A stretch of 64,000 nucleotides of DNA. It comes from Pelagibacteraceae bacterium AG-333-C14. Its GTDB lineage: Bacteria > Pseudomonadota > Alphaproteobacteria > Pelagibacterales > AG-422-B15. The DNA lies in NCBI GenBank assembly GCA_003282485.1, contig QBZD01000003.1:1-64000 (forward strand), in the 5' to 3' direction. The position numbers were made by a program, and so were the translations under genes. Below the pieces are notes generated by a model that was not told where the DNA came from, did no database searches, and was given only the letters and a program-made list of their open reading frames with translations. Each line of letters opens with the position of its first letter. Within the stretch, counting starts at the first letter, position 1. Shown piece by piece: positions 1 to 7,921 of this stretch.

Positions 1-1171
1 TAATATCAGTTTCAGAGTGAATATCTAAATCTTCCCCATCCATGAACATATATGGATCAGAATTTTCAGTTACTTCTTCATTCATCTCTTCATTGCTTAG
101 CGAAGCTTGTACTGAGTTTGAATTTGCTGCTGGTGTAGCAGCCATTGATGATACTGCAGAATTTCTTGTGATTTGTAAATCTACAATTGATTTAGTTGGC
201 TTAGGATGTGAGTCTAATCCTGTGGCTACAACAGAAACTCTTGCCTTGCCCTCAAGTTTGTCGTCAAAAATTGATCCCACAATTACATCTGCATCAGGAT
301 GAACCTGTTCTCGGATCTCATTTGTGATTTTATCGACTTCATGAAGAGTAAGATCAGTCCCACCAGTTATATTAATGAGAAGTCCTTTAGCTCCATCAAG
401 TGAATAGTCATCAAGTAATGGGTTTGTTACGGCATTATGGGCACATTCAATGGCTCTATTTTCACCAGAAGCTTCTCCTGTTCCCATCATGGCGCGACCC
501 ATGTTATTCATGATTGTTTTTACATCTGCAAAATCTAAATTTATAAGTCCAGGAACAACCATTAAATCTGTAATACTTCTTACCCCTGCATGTAAAACAT
601 CATCCGCCATAGAAAAAGCATCTGCAAAAGTTGTTTTTTCATCAGCAACTTTAAATAAGTTTTGGTTCGGTATTACAATTGTTGTATCAACTAAATGTTC
701 TAATTCTTTGAGACCTTGCTCAGCAATACGCATTCTTCCAGCTCCTTCGAATTGAAATGGTTTTGTAACAACTGCAACAGTGAGGATGCCCAATTCTTTT
801 GCTACTCTTGCAATTACTGGTGCTGCACCTGTACCAGTACCGCCACCCATGCCAGCCGTAATGAAAAGCATATTTGTTCCCTCTAAACGTTCCATGATTT
901 CATGCTTAGTTTCATCTGCTGAAGATTTTCCAATATCAGGATGTGATCCTGCGCCCAGACCTTTTGTTACCTGGACTCCTAGTTGCATCTTAGAGTCACT
1001 TAATGATTTAGAAAGGGCCTGTGCATCTGTGTTAGCCGCAACAAACTCAACACCTGACAAACCTGCTTCAATCATGTTGTTGATTGCGTTGCCTCCTGCG
1101 CCTCCGACTCCAAACACGGTTATCTTAGGTTTAAGTTCTTTTAGTTCTGGAACGCTTAAATTTAAAACCAT
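1..1171 (-). CDS. ftsZ: cell division protein FtsZ (5' part, runs off the window)
   Basis: Tubulin-like GTPase that polymerises into the cytokinetic Z-ring at midcell. The reverse-strand translation begins [13 protein letters not shown] and shows the N-terminal glycine-rich [11 protein letters not shown] at about residues 21-31 and the tubulin signature [12 protein letters not shown] at about 107-118. A low-complexity Ser/Ala/Glu-rich linker follows from about residue 335. About 390 codons are present; the C-terminal tail that binds FtsA or ZipA lies outside the window. The start is fixed by a strong AGGAGG Shine-Dalgarno about 8 bases upstream. The gene lies 25 bases downstream of mraZ on the same strand, so the two are probably cotranscribed. 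The plus-strand ORFs here are shadows. Confidence 0.97.
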   Translation of the reverse strand, partial: MVLNLSVPELKELKPKITVFGVGGAGGNAINNMIEAGLSGVEFVAANTDAQALSKSLSDSKMQLGVQVTKGLGAGSHPDIGKSSADETKHEIMERLEGTNMLFITAGMGGGTGTGAAPVIARVAKELGILTVAVVTKPFQFEGAGRMRIAEQGLKELEHLVDTTIVIPNQNLFKVADEKTTFADAFSMADDVLHAGVRSITDLMVVPGLINLDFADVKTIMNNMGRAMMGTGEASGENRAIECAHNAVTNPLLDDYSLDGAKGLLINITGGTDLTLHEVDKITNEIREQVHPDADVIVGSIFDDKLEGKARVSVVATGLDSHPKPTKSIVDLQITRNSAVSSMAATPAANSNSVQASLSNEEMNEEVTENSDPYMFMDGEDLDIHSETDI

Positions 1172-1196
1172 GAAATTATCCTCCTGTTTTCATTAG

Positions 1197-1649
1197 TTAT
1201 TGATTACTCCATTTGAGATTTGCTAAATTATTCTTCGCACTATTTGCTTTATCTTTTTTATAGTCTTCATACGAAGTCGGGTTCCACATTTGAAATGTTT
1301 CTCCCATGCCCACAAATGAAACTTGATCAATAATTCCTGCTGATGCAATTAATTCACCAGGTATTATTACCCTACCTTCTTGATCAAAATGAATTTGATG
1401 ACTGTCTGCAAATATAGAAGATGAAAAAGTATTTCTTTCTTCACTAAAAGGTCCAGCAGACTCAATCGCATCACTTATTTTTTGCATTCGATTAATTGCA
1501 CAGCCTTCAATTGATTGAAGAGTTGGTGAAGGGTAACAAATCATTCCCTTAAGGCCATTTTGTTCAAGTACACTTCTGAATGATGAAGGCACTGAAACAC
1601 GACCCTTCTTGTCTATGCGATTAATATAAGTAGATAGAAACAATGCCAT
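1197..1649 (-). CDS. mraZ: division/cell wall cluster transcriptional repressor MraZ
   Basis: AbrB-fold DNA-binding regulator that normally sits first in the dcw cluster and represses its own operon. The protein has the two family repeats, each with a DxxGR core: NRIDKKGRVSVP at about residues 10-21 and FDQEGRVIIPGEL at about 88-100. The ORF track begins upstream at a TTG. I place the start at the internal ATG (MALFLSTYINRIDKKG), which gives 150 aa, the usual family size. Upstream lie four TGGG boxes at 10-bp spacing, which fits autoregulation. Oddly, the next gene is ftsZ rather than rsmH/mraW, so the rest of the cluster is missing or relocated. Confidence 0.93.
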   Translation of the reverse strand: MALFLSTYINRIDKKGRVSVPSSFRSVLEQNGLKGMICYPSPTLQSIEGCAINRMQKISDAIESAGPFSEERNTFSSSIFADSHQIHFDQEGRVIIPGELIASAGIIDQVSFVGMGETFQMWNPTSYEDYKKDKANSAKNNLANLKWSNQ

Positions 1650-1707
1650 TTTATAAAAAAAATTAGTTATTAAAATAATCAACAAATTACCTCGTTTTGG
1701 TTAAATT

Positions 1708-1741
1708 GGGATTACATGGGATAGTATGGGATCAAATGGGT
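1708..1741 (+). promoter_or_regulatory. MraZ operator: four TGGG boxes at 10-bp spacing
   Basis: TGGG occurs at 1708, 1718, 1728 and 1738, exactly one helical turn apart (TGGGATTACA, TGGGATAGTA, TGGGATCAAA, TGGGT). MraZ is known to bind arrays of TGGGN repeats separated by 5 bases upstream of its own gene. The boxes read on the strand opposite mraZ, and the array begins 59 bases upstream of the mraZ ATG. The match in motif and period makes an operator very likely. No clear -35/-10 pair was identified with confidence. Confidence 0.82.
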
Positions 1742-1847
1742 AATGTCCATAGCTTTTTTTTGAATTAGTTATATTTTTCAGCGGCTTATGTGATTTTTCA
1801 CTTTAAGAAAATTTTATAAGTTATTGAAAATAAATAGATATAAAATT

Positions 1848-2200
1848 GCCAGATAATCTATAAGCCGGGTTCTGTGATTTAATAAAAAATCTATGACTAT
1901 TCATCTAGTTCGAGTGTTACCACGCGAATCATGCGATCAACCCAGTTGCAGTCAAGACTAACTATTGCAACTCTATTTGATCTTGCTCCTGGCGGGGTTT
2001 ACCATGCCTTTTTTGTTACCAAAAAAGCGGTGAGCTCTTACCCCACCTTTTCACCCTTACCTTATAAATTTCAATTAAGGCGGTTTATTTTCTGCGGCAC
2101 TTTCCCTGGGGTCGCCCCCGCCGGGCATTACCCGGCACCATTGTCTTGTGGAGCCCGGACTTTCCTCTTTACAAGTAAAGCAGTCATCCAATTATCTGGC
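1848..2200 (-). ncRNA. rnpB: RNase P RNA (type A)
   Basis: Catalytic RNA subunit of RNase P, which matures tRNA 5' ends. On the minus strand it carries the conserved 5' core AGAGGAAAGTCCGGGCTCC and, later, the 3' core ACAGAACCCGGCTTAT. The ends are set by the P1 helix: GCCAGATAAT at the 5' end is exactly complementary to ATTATCTGGC at the 3' end, giving a 353-nt RNA. Internal GC-rich hairpins (GCCGGGTAATGCCCGGC, GGGGGCGACCCC) match the bacterial type A fold. The 96-aa plus-strand ORF over this gene is an antisense artefact. Confidence 0.97.
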
Positions 2201-2206
2201 ACATAT

Positions 2207-2235
2207 CATTTACAGTCTTAGAGTTTTTTGGTCAA
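2207..2235 (-). promoter_or_regulatory. putative sigma-70 promoter of rnpB
   Basis: On the minus strand TTGACC (2235-2230) is followed after 17 bases by TAAATG (2212-2207), then six bases, then the first base of the P1 helix at 2200. The -35 box is near consensus; the -10 box is weak. Spacing to the mature RNA start is ideal, so the transcript may start at the mature 5' end. The promoter lies inside the last codons of the upstream amidase gene. Confidence 0.5.
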
Positions 2236-2949
2236 GCTTCTGTGTTGAGATTTTATTAAATTTCGCAGATATCCTATCAATTTATGTTTAACAGAAAATT
2301 CTTTTAATTCTTCAGGACAATAATGGCTCTCAAAGGCATAAATAACTTGAAGGGTCTCCTTATCCATTAATCCATTAATTGAAATTTTATAACCAAAGTC
2401 ACTCAATAAGATTTGCAAGTTTTTTATATTTGATGGGTTTAATTCTTTATTAGAATTATTCTTTTTTGGAAGTAATCCTATCCCTTTTTTATTTAATACT
2501 TGCCACGGAAACAAATATCCGGGGTCTAGTTTTCTTAAAGGAGCAATATCAGAGTGTCCTAATATGAATGCATCATTAATTTGATATTTATTTTTTAAAT
2601 ATAATATTAACTTTGCTATAGCATTCACCTGTGTCTTGTTGAATTCATGATAGCCAAATTCTTGACCTTTATTCTGAATCTCTATTCCAATTGATTTTGA
2701 ATTGAGATTTTTGTCTGATCCCCAGAATGAGATACCTGCATGCCAAGCAATGTCATGATCTTTTACAAGTTGAATAATTTTTCCGTATTCATTTATAAAA
2801 TAATGTGAACTGACTTTAGCTTTTTTTGATTGCAGTCTTTTTAAGGACTCAGCTGATGAAAGCATGCCCGTATAATGAATTATAAGATATTTTATTTTTC
2901 TATATTTTCTTTTATCAAAATTGGGAGAGTTTAAGAATTGAAATTTCAT
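2218..2949 (-). CDS. N-acetylmuramoyl-L-alanine amidase, AmiD-like, with C-terminal peptidoglycan-binding domain
   Basis: Amidase_2 family enzyme that cuts the amide bond between MurNAc and L-alanine in peptidoglycan or its fragments. Zinc ligands are visible in LIIHYTG (His about 25) and LGHSDIAPLRKLDPG (His about 132, with the downstream catalytic Lys/Asp region). WHAGISFWG is the usual substrate-loop motif. Residues about 170-215 (NIKNLQILLSDFGY..INGLMDKETLQVIYAFE) form a PG_binding_1 three-helix domain, typical of AmiD rather than AmpD. No signal peptide is evident, so periplasmic export is uncertain. It overlaps the upstream exporter gene by ATGA, and its 3' end carries the rnpB promoter. 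Confidence 0.88.
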   Translation of the reverse strand: MKFQFLNSPNFDKRKYRKIKYLIIHYTGMLSSAESLKRLQSKKAKVSSHYFINEYGKIIQLVKDHDIAWHAGISFWGSDKNLNSKSIGIEIQNKGQEFGYHEFNKTQVNAIAKLILYLKNKYQINDAFILGHSDIAPLRKLDPGYLFPWQVLNKKGIGLLPKKNNSNKELNPSNIKNLQILLSDFGYKISINGLMDKETLQVIYAFESHYCPEELKEFSVKHKLIGYLRNLIKSQHRSLTKKL

Positions 2950-3845
2950 GGCGAATTTGGAACCTTTTTCTCTTCTGGTTCGCGGATCATCACTATTGCA
3001 ACTCCTACTAAAGTAATTAGAGCTCCAAAAACAATTTTCACTGTAATGACTTCATTAAAACCTTCATATAGTGAAAATAAAGAGATTATAAATGCGTTAA
3101 CTATAGCTAGTACAGGAGCCATTAGAGTTAAAGGTGTTACTTTGGAAAGTTCATACTTTGTAATTAAATAATAAAATCCTGCATGACCTATTAATGTTGC
3201 TGCAAAAGCTGTAAATAAAACTGCATACCAACCAGCTACATTTGCGTTTGCTATTACTTCAGCATGATTATCTTCAAAAATTAGTGAGACCGTTGCTAAA
3301 AAAATAAAGCTAATAAATGCTATCCAAGCCTGTAGATCAAATACCTTTATATTCTCTAATTTTTTCATAAATAATAGACTTACAGCTATAGAAAAAGCAG
3401 CAAGAAGAGCAAAATATACGCCTCCTAAATCAGAAAAAATTGTTGGCTCGAAGACTAATATAATTACGCCTCCAAAAGATAGGGTGATACCCAATATTCT
3501 TCTCCATCTGATCACTTCTTTAAGAAATATCACTGACAATATAGTTGCAAATGGTACTCCAAGTTGAAGAACGATTGCTACGGATGAAATATACTGAGAG
3601 TTATCGAGTGCTAAATAAAAGAATGCAAAATGTATGCCCCCACCAAGGATGGAAACAATCAAAATATTAGTCATCTGACCTTTGTGAAACTTAAGAAATG
3701 GGATTAGAATGAGAGCTATAAGAAAAAAACGCATTGTTGTGAAGAGAAATGGGGGAAATTCTGTTACGCCAATCTTTGCTGAAATAAATGCTAAACTAAA
3801 AGCAAAATTTATCATTAATACTAAAATGATATCTTTGGTTCTCAA
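2946..3845 (-). CDS. EamA/DMT-family transporter
   Basis: Drug/metabolite transporter superfamily inner-membrane protein with about ten hydrophobic helices in two EamA halves (roughly residues 1-135 and 145-290). Substrate is unknown; family members export amino acids, purines or other metabolites. The ORF track begins at a TTG at 3890. I prefer the in-frame TTG at 3845 (MRTKDIILVLMINFAFSLAF), which has GGA about 9 bases upstream and begins right before helix 1 as is usual in the family, giving 299 aa. The C-terminus is charged (REPEEKKVPNSP). The stop overlaps the amidase start (ATGA), indicating translational coupling. Confidence 0.85.
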   Translation of the reverse strand: MRTKDIILVLMINFAFSLAFISAKIGVTEFPPFLFTTMRFFLIALILIPFLKFHKGQMTNILIVSILGGGIHFAFFYLALDNSQYISSVAIVLQLGVPFATILSVIFLKEVIRWRRILGITLSFGGVIILVFEPTIFSDLGGVYFALLAAFSIAVSLLFMKKLENIKVFDLQAWIAFISFIFLATVSLIFEDNHAEVIANANVAGWYAVLFTAFAATLIGHAGFYYLITKYELSKVTPLTLMAPVLAIVNAFIISLFSLYEGFNEVITVKIVFGALITLVGVAIVMIREPEEKKVPNSP

Positions 3846-3939
3846 AATAGTTCCATTTACTGTATAAAATGCCTCATAATTTAAACTCAATTAAAGTATT
3901 AATTTGATTACAAAATTTGTATAGAATAGCATTAAACTA

Positions 3940-4761
3940 ATGAATTTGAGAATACTATTAGTGGTAATTATTGGATCAACCCTTATCTTTCAGGGTTGCA
4001 CTTCGAAAGGCACTGAGTTGAGTAGCTCTTTATCACAACAAGAGGTCCCAACGGTTAATGATCCATTTGAAAAAGTAAATAGAGTTGTTTTCTCATTTAA
4101 TATTATCTTTGATAAAATTATTTTAAGACCAATTGCTGTGACTTATAAAGCGGTAATTCCAGGCTTTGTTAGAAATAGAATTACTTATTCTCTAAATAAT
4201 TTAAGCATGCCCATTACTGCCGTTAACAACCTTCTTCAAGGAGAACTCAGAAAAGCTGGAGTATCAACATCAAGATTCATCATTAATTCAACTGTTGGAT
4301 TAATGGGCTTCTTTGATCCAGCATCTAGCATAGGATTAATGACTGAAACAGAAGATTTTGGACAAACACTATCGGTTTGGGGCGTTTCCTCGGGACCATA
4401 CGTGGTATTGCCTTTCTTGGGTCCATCTAATCCTCGAGATTTTGCAGGCCTTCTGTCCACATCTCTTTTAGACCCAATGTATCAAATTGGAGGGGGCAGT
4501 GCTTCTGACTCACTACGAACATATCGATTAGGAACTGGAGCTGTTGATTTTAGATCTCAAAATGTTGAAATTCTTGATGACCTTCAAAATAATTCAATTG
4601 ATTATTATGCTGCAGTCAGAAGTTTTTATTCACAAGGAAGGGAGAGTCAGGCATCTAGCAATCTAGAAATCGATTCTTCTGAGCAAGAAAATGATATATT
4701 TGATGACTTTGAGATGGATGAGAGCTATGTAGGTCCAGATATTGAGATAACATATGACTAA
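3940..4761 (+). CDS. mlaA: MlaA (VacJ) family outer-membrane lipoprotein
   Basis: Outer-membrane component of the Mla system that removes misplaced phospholipids from the outer leaflet and passes them to periplasmic MlaC. The N-terminus is a lipoprotein signal with lipobox IFQGC (Cys20). The family body is clear: DPFEKVNRVVFSFN, then FINSTVGLMGFFDPASSIGL and GVSSGPYVVLPFLGPSNPRDFAG, with an acidic C-terminal tail. It overlaps mlaC by 8 bases (ATGACTAA). The ABC genes mlaFED are not next door, so they must lie elsewhere if present. Confidence 0.93.
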   Translation: MNLRILLVVIIGSTLIFQGCTSKGTELSSSLSQQEVPTVNDPFEKVNRVVFSFNIIFDKIILRPIAVTYKAVIPGFVRNRITYSLNNLSMPITAVNNLLQGELRKAGVSTSRFIINSTVGLMGFFDPASSIGLMTETEDFGQTLSVWGVSSGPYVVLPFLGPSNPRDFAGLLSTSLLDPMYQIGGGSASDSLRTYRLGTGAVDFRSQNVEILDDLQNNSIDYYAAVRSFYSQGRESQASSNLEIDSSEQENDIFDDFEMDESYVGPDIEITYD

Positions 4762-5353
4762 AATTAGATTTCATATTTATATACTTTTACTTTTCTGCAG
4801 TGTTAACTTTTCAGCTCATTCGTCTAATTTTTTAGAGGAAGAAAATTTTGTAACTTCATTTGCTGAATCAGCTATCTCAATCTTAAGCAATGACTCATTT
4901 TCTGAGGCAGAAAGAACTTCAAGTTTTACTGAATTAGTAATGTCATCAATTGATCTTAATCTAATTTCAAAATTTGTTTTATCGAAAGCATGGAAAAATG
5001 CTTCTGATGAACAAAAGGAAAAATATTTAATTGCGTTTAAAGATTACTTTGTAAGCTCCTATGCTAACAAACTTGATCAGTATACTGGCGAAAAAGTTGA
5101 CGTTATTGGATCTCAAGAGGCTGGCAAATATGTGATTGTTGAAAGTAATATTATTAGAGAAGGAACTGACACACTCAAAATTAATCTTAAGTGGAGACTT
5201 CTAAATAAGGACAATCAGATAAAAATTATTGATTTAAACATCGAAGGCATCAGTCTTGTTATTGCGCAACGAGAAGAATTTCAGTCATTCCTGGCTAACA
5301 ACGATTATGATTTGGACAAACTGATTGAAAAAATTGTTTCAGTTTCAGACTAA
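4754..5353 (+). CDS. mlaC: MlaC-like phospholipid-binding periplasmic protein (Tol_Tol_Ttg2 family)
   Basis: Periplasmic shuttle that carries phospholipid between outer-membrane MlaA and the inner-membrane MlaFED transporter. A signal peptide covers about residues 1-24 (a hydrophobic stretch ending near SAHSS). The body shows the family pattern: about residue 75 KFVLSKAWKNASDEQKEKYLIAFKDYFVSSYANKLDQYTGEKVDV, then WRLLNKDNQIKIIDLNIEGISLVIAQREEFQSFL, the usual IEG-S-V-RxEF ending. It is translationally coupled to mlaA. Its stop overlaps the stop of the opposing rhodanese gene (CTAA shared). Confidence 0.9.
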   Translation: MTKIRFHIYILLLFCSVNFSAHSSNFLEEENFVTSFAESAISILSNDSFSEAERTSSFTELVMSSIDLNLISKFVLSKAWKNASDEQKEKYLIAFKDYFVSSYANKLDQYTGEKVDVIGSQEAGKYVIVESNIIREGTDTLKINLKWRLLNKDNQIKIIDLNIEGISLVIAQREEFQSFLANNDYDLDKLIEKIVSVSD

Positions 5354-5727
5354 TATTCTGCTGAAGGAAGACCTTTAGGTTTCCAGCCAAGAGTAAAACC
5401 GTCTTCAACATTAAACAGGCTTTTATAACCTTCATTCTCAATCATGTTGGCAGCAAGATTAGAACGTGCCCCTGATTTGCAAATAAAATAAATATTTGAG
5501 TCCTTTGGTATTTCAAGAGAATTAAATTCCTCAATAAAATTAGAGTTTTGGATTCCTTCCTCATTTCTTATGGCTAATTTAAAAAGGATGCCCTCAAAAG
5601 AATCTTCATCCGGAATGCCATCAATATTCCACTCAGTTGGACTTCTTACATCAATTAGGTAAGAATTTTGATCTTCATTTAATTTTTTAAAGCAGTCTTC
5701 AGATGAAATAGTTTGTACTGAACTCAT
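5350..5727 (-). CDS. rhodanese-like domain protein
   Basis: Single-domain rhodanese (about 125 aa), a sulfurtransferase-type fold acting on thiosulfate or persulfide. The CH2A-like motif LIDVRSPTEW is at about residues 24-33. The active-site loop is FICKSGARSNLAAN with the catalytic Cys at about 83 (C-x-S-G-x-R pattern). No signal peptide, so it should be cytoplasmic. The physiological sulfur donor or acceptor cannot be told from sequence. It lies 4 bases downstream of the TIGR03643-type gene on the same strand, suggesting one transcript. Confidence 0.88.
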   Translation of the reverse strand: MSSVQTISSEDCFKKLNEDQNSYLIDVRSPTEWNIDGIPDEDSFEGILFKLAIRNEEGIQNSNFIEEFNSLEIPKDSNIYFICKSGARSNLAANMIENEGYKSLFNVEDGFTLGWKPKGLPSAEY

Positions 5728-5731
5728 GTTG

Positions 5732-5968
5732 TTATGTCTTTTGATTAGATGATTTAAAACGATCTGATATTGAACTTATTTTTGTTTTTCGTCCCCTCAC
5801 TCTTTGTCTCCATTTCAGAAAAGAATTACGTTTAAGGTTATCTTTCATAATCTTTATCACTTCTTTTTCTTTAAGTCCAAATTGATTATTTATGTCGGTA
5901 AAAGTTGTTCGATCCTCCCACGCCATTTCAATGATACGATCAGTATCTTTTTGAGAGATTTTTTCCAT
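5732..5968 (-). CDS. TIGR03643 / DUF2805-type small protein
   Basis: A 78-aa basic protein that matches the TIGR03643 family: KDTDRIIEMAWEDRTTFTDINNQFGLKEKEVIKIMKDNLKRNSFLKWRQRVRGRKTK. The helix-turn-helix-like centre (FTDINNQFGLKEKEVIKIMK) suggests nucleic-acid binding, but no function is established. In other bacteria the family often sits beside photolyase or cryptochrome genes; none is seen here. It is followed by the rhodanese gene and preceded, six bases upstream, by a possible 48-aa ORF. Confidence 0.82.
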   Translation of the reverse strand: MEKISQKDTDRIIEMAWEDRTTFTDINNQFGLKEKEVIKIMKDNLKRNSFLKWRQRVRGRKTKISSISDRFKSSNQKT

Positions 5969-5974
5969 AAACTA

Positions 5975-6121
5975 TCAATGAGGGGAAGCTGAAGTTGCCA
6001 CAGCCATTTTAAGGTCAATGTAGCTAAGACGTTGTTGCCCCTTAATTATAAGCTTAATGACTGGGGGACGCAGATTTTTAAATCTAACCCTTCTGACTAA
6101 AATATCTTGCTGCTTCATCAT
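5975..6121 (-). CDS. possible 48-aa basic protein (below ORF-track cutoff)
   Basis: ATG to TGA frame translating as MMKQQDILVRRVRFKNLRPPVIKLIIKGQQRLSYIDLKMAVATSASPH. It ends 6 bases before the TIGR03643-type start, so the two could be co-translated. The N-terminal half is strongly basic and the C-terminus small and polar. Its codons are more GC-rich than those of neighbours. No family was recognised, and no good Shine-Dalgarno is visible. It overlaps the 41-aa frame at 6084-6209, so at most one may be real, or both may be decay products. Confidence 0.35.
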   Translation of the reverse strand: MMKQQDILVRRVRFKNLRPPVIKLIIKGQQRLSYIDLKMAVATSASPH

Positions 6122-6209
6122 ACGAACTGTTTGCATAAAATTTAGATATACTCAAAAGTGCTATATGCAAAGGTACACCAATAAAAAGTTCAGCAAATTC
6201 TATATTCAT
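6084..6209 (-). CDS. possible 41-aa protein (below ORF-track cutoff)
   Basis: ATG to TAG frame translating as MNIEFAELFIGVPLHIALLSISKFYANSSYDEAARYFSQKG. It starts 20 bases after the ABM-like gene stop on the same strand, with only a weak purine stretch (ATAGG) upstream. Residues about 5-22 are hydrophobic enough for a membrane-associated helix. It is not recognised. It overlaps the start of the 48-aa frame in another phase, so a single frameshifted ancestral gene is another reading. Confidence 0.25.
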   Translation of the reverse strand: MNIEFAELFIGVPLHIALLSISKFYANSSYDEAARYFSQKG

Positions 6210-6229
6210 TACCTATATCTTAATCAGAT

Positions 6230-6526
6230 TTAGGCATCATAATCAAGAACTACTGTTCCAGATACTGGATCAGTTACGCCTAATTCAGGTGATAATTCCT
6301 CTAGTACGTGTCTCATCTTATCCAGATTTGCAATCATTGCATCTCTCTGAGCAGCAATTGCTTCTTCTGACTCCCAAATGCCAATATAGCAATACGTCCG
6401 GTCTCCTGTTTTAAAAAGACGACTCATCTTTTGACCAGGCAAATTTTCAAAGCCTTTATTAATTTCTAAATATTCTTCTTCACAGCCTTCTTTAACTTTA
6501 GCCCTCACAGCATTACAAAATTCCAT
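6230..6526 (-). CDS. ABM-like (dimeric alpha/beta barrel) small protein
   Basis: A 98-aa protein with the layout of antibiotic-biosynthesis monooxygenase-type dimeric ferredoxin-like domains: beta strand MEFCNAVRAKVKEG, helix EEEYLEINKGF, then GDRTYCYIGIWESEEAIAAQRDAMIANLDKMRHVLEEL. Members are small oxygenases or stress proteins; the substrate here is unknown. The start is supported by GGAG about 9 bases upstream (AAAGGAGAAAATATG). It closes the minus-strand run that begins with the BT1-type transporter at 10556, with a 78-base gap from the propeller gene. Confidence 0.65.
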   Translation of the reverse strand: MEFCNAVRAKVKEGCEEEYLEINKGFENLPGQKMSRLFKTGDRTYCYIGIWESEEAIAAQRDAMIANLDKMRHVLEELSPELGVTDPVSGTVVLDYDA

Positions 6527-6604
6527 ATTTTCTCCTTTATAGTTTAGAACAAGATATTAACTCAAAGATATACCAAATGAAAAGAGCTAATAATTAAATG
6601 TATG

Positions 6605-7921
6605 TTATGTCCATCTCACTCTGGCCACTGTTCTTGTCGAACAGTAAAAAATATCATTATTCAAACCAGGTGTTAAAAACATACCATTTGCTAACGGAGA
6701 CTTAAGAGAAACTTTACTTAAAATATTGCCATTAGTTAAATCAATCACTACTAATTTATCATCATTTTCTTCAAAACTATTAATAACTAATTCTTTGCTT
6801 TCAGGAAATACGACAGGTTGCATTGTTGGACGGATGTCATCAATTTTCCAAGATAGATCTAATTTTTTAGCTGTGGTATCAATGCCTGCTAGTCCTCCAT
6901 TTATACTATCCCAGCAAACACATATATTATGCTCTGGTATGTTTACGGGTGGGGCTATTATGCCTCCACCAGATTTTTCAAATGGCTCTATGAATTGGAA
7001 CTCATTAGAGTGAAGATCAAACTTATACAATCTCTGTTTACAACTCCATGGTGCATTTCTTCTCCAACTTAATTCCTTAGGTGCTTTAGTAAACCTACCA
7101 TTAGGATGCGTTGAATATATTGCTCTTAGTGAGTCTATATCACCATTGTTCATTAACCACATCGATCCATCTGAAATACACCCATCCCAAGATAGCCCCT
7201 GATCATCATCAGTTGAACGATAAGTTGGTGACCAGCTCTCATCCACTGAGAGCGTTTCTTCAACTTTGATTTTCCATATTTTTTCAATTCCAGGTATGTA
7301 GATAAATTCACCATCATCATTTTTATCTGAAGCTATTCTTCCCATGGAACCCTCAGGCAGTACAAACGGCTCATGCAGTAATTCTAGTTTATCGTTCAAA
7401 CGCGTGATGGTTGACCTGCCCTGCCCCTCTAGACGAAGGTCTTTAGTAACAATAGAACCATCAGATAAGACCAATAAGCCGTTATGTGCTTGGTCAACTG
7501 GAAGCTTTTTTTCAATTTCGACTTCACATTGATTAGATATACTATGCATAAAATTACCATTAACCTTGATAATATTTCCATTTTGATGAGCGGCAATAGC
7601 TCCACACCAAACATGGTCACCACAGGGTAGTTGAGGTGTCTCGTTAATAACTTCTAGAGTTTGAGGATCAATTTTTTGAATCCATCCAAAAGGTGCTGCG
7701 CCAGTAAAACTTGGCATCGTACCTCCAAGAAAAAGTTCAGCTCGCTCTCGGAAAATGGTCATTACATTCCATCTTTCATTACGAATACTTTTCACATTTG
7801 CTTGTTTATTTATTGCATCTAATCTTCCATTAGAAGCTTTTTGTCTTCGGTTACCTCCACATTCAACTGGCCAATGGGAATTGAAATATCCTTCAAGTTT
7901 AACGTCACGATCTTTGATCAT
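6605..7921 (-). CDS. uncharacterised beta-propeller-like protein
   Basis: A 438-aa protein with no recognised catalytic motif. Repeated strand-rich blocks (AAHQNGNIIKVNG, NGLLVLSDGSIVTKD, WDGCISDGSMWLMNNGD, NICVCWDSINGGLAGIDTT, DDKLVVIDLTNGNILSKV) resemble the blades of PQQ/quinoprotein-like or SMP-30-like propellers. No signal peptide is seen, and it has several Cys (CGDHVWCG, APWSCKQ), so it is probably cytoplasmic. It overlaps the upstream GST-like gene by ATGA, showing tight coupling. It may act on or sense the substrate handled by the GST and transporter; that is inference. Confidence 0.6.
   Translation of the reverse strand: MIKDRDVKLEGYFNSHWPVECGGNRRQKASNGRLDAINKQANVKSIRNERWNVMTIFRERAELFLGGTMPSFTGAAPFGWIQKIDPQTLEVINETPQLPCGDHVWCGAIAAHQNGNIIKVNGNFMHSISNQCEVEIEKKLPVDQAHNGLLVLSDGSIVTKDLRLEGQGRSTITRLNDKLELLHEPFVLPEGSMGRIASDKNDDGEFIYIPGIEKIWKIKVEETLSVDESWSPTYRSTDDDQGLSWDGCISDGSMWLMNNGDIDSLRAIYSTHPNGRFTKAPKELSWRRNAPWSCKQRLYKFDLHSNEFQFIEPFEKSGGGIIAPPVNIPEHNICVCWDSINGGLAGIDTTAKKLDLSWKIDDIRPTMQPVVFPESKELVINSFEENDDKLVVIDLTNGNILSKVSLKSPLANGMFLTPGLNNDIFYCSTRTVARVRWT

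Noticed and set aside
450-1196. Plus-strand ORFs over the ftsZ region (450-755, 780-1196)
   Set aside because: Shadows of ftsZ, whose minus-strand translation has clear family motifs.
1742-1847. Intrinsic terminator after rnpB (GTGAAAAATCAC hairpin)
   Set aside because: The stem is only four pairs and no T-run follows on the rnpB strand.
1931-2221. 96-aa plus-strand ORF (MRSTQLQSRLTIATLF...)
   Set aside because: It lies wholly on the antisense strand of rnpB and its codons follow the RNA structure; a known type of false gene call.
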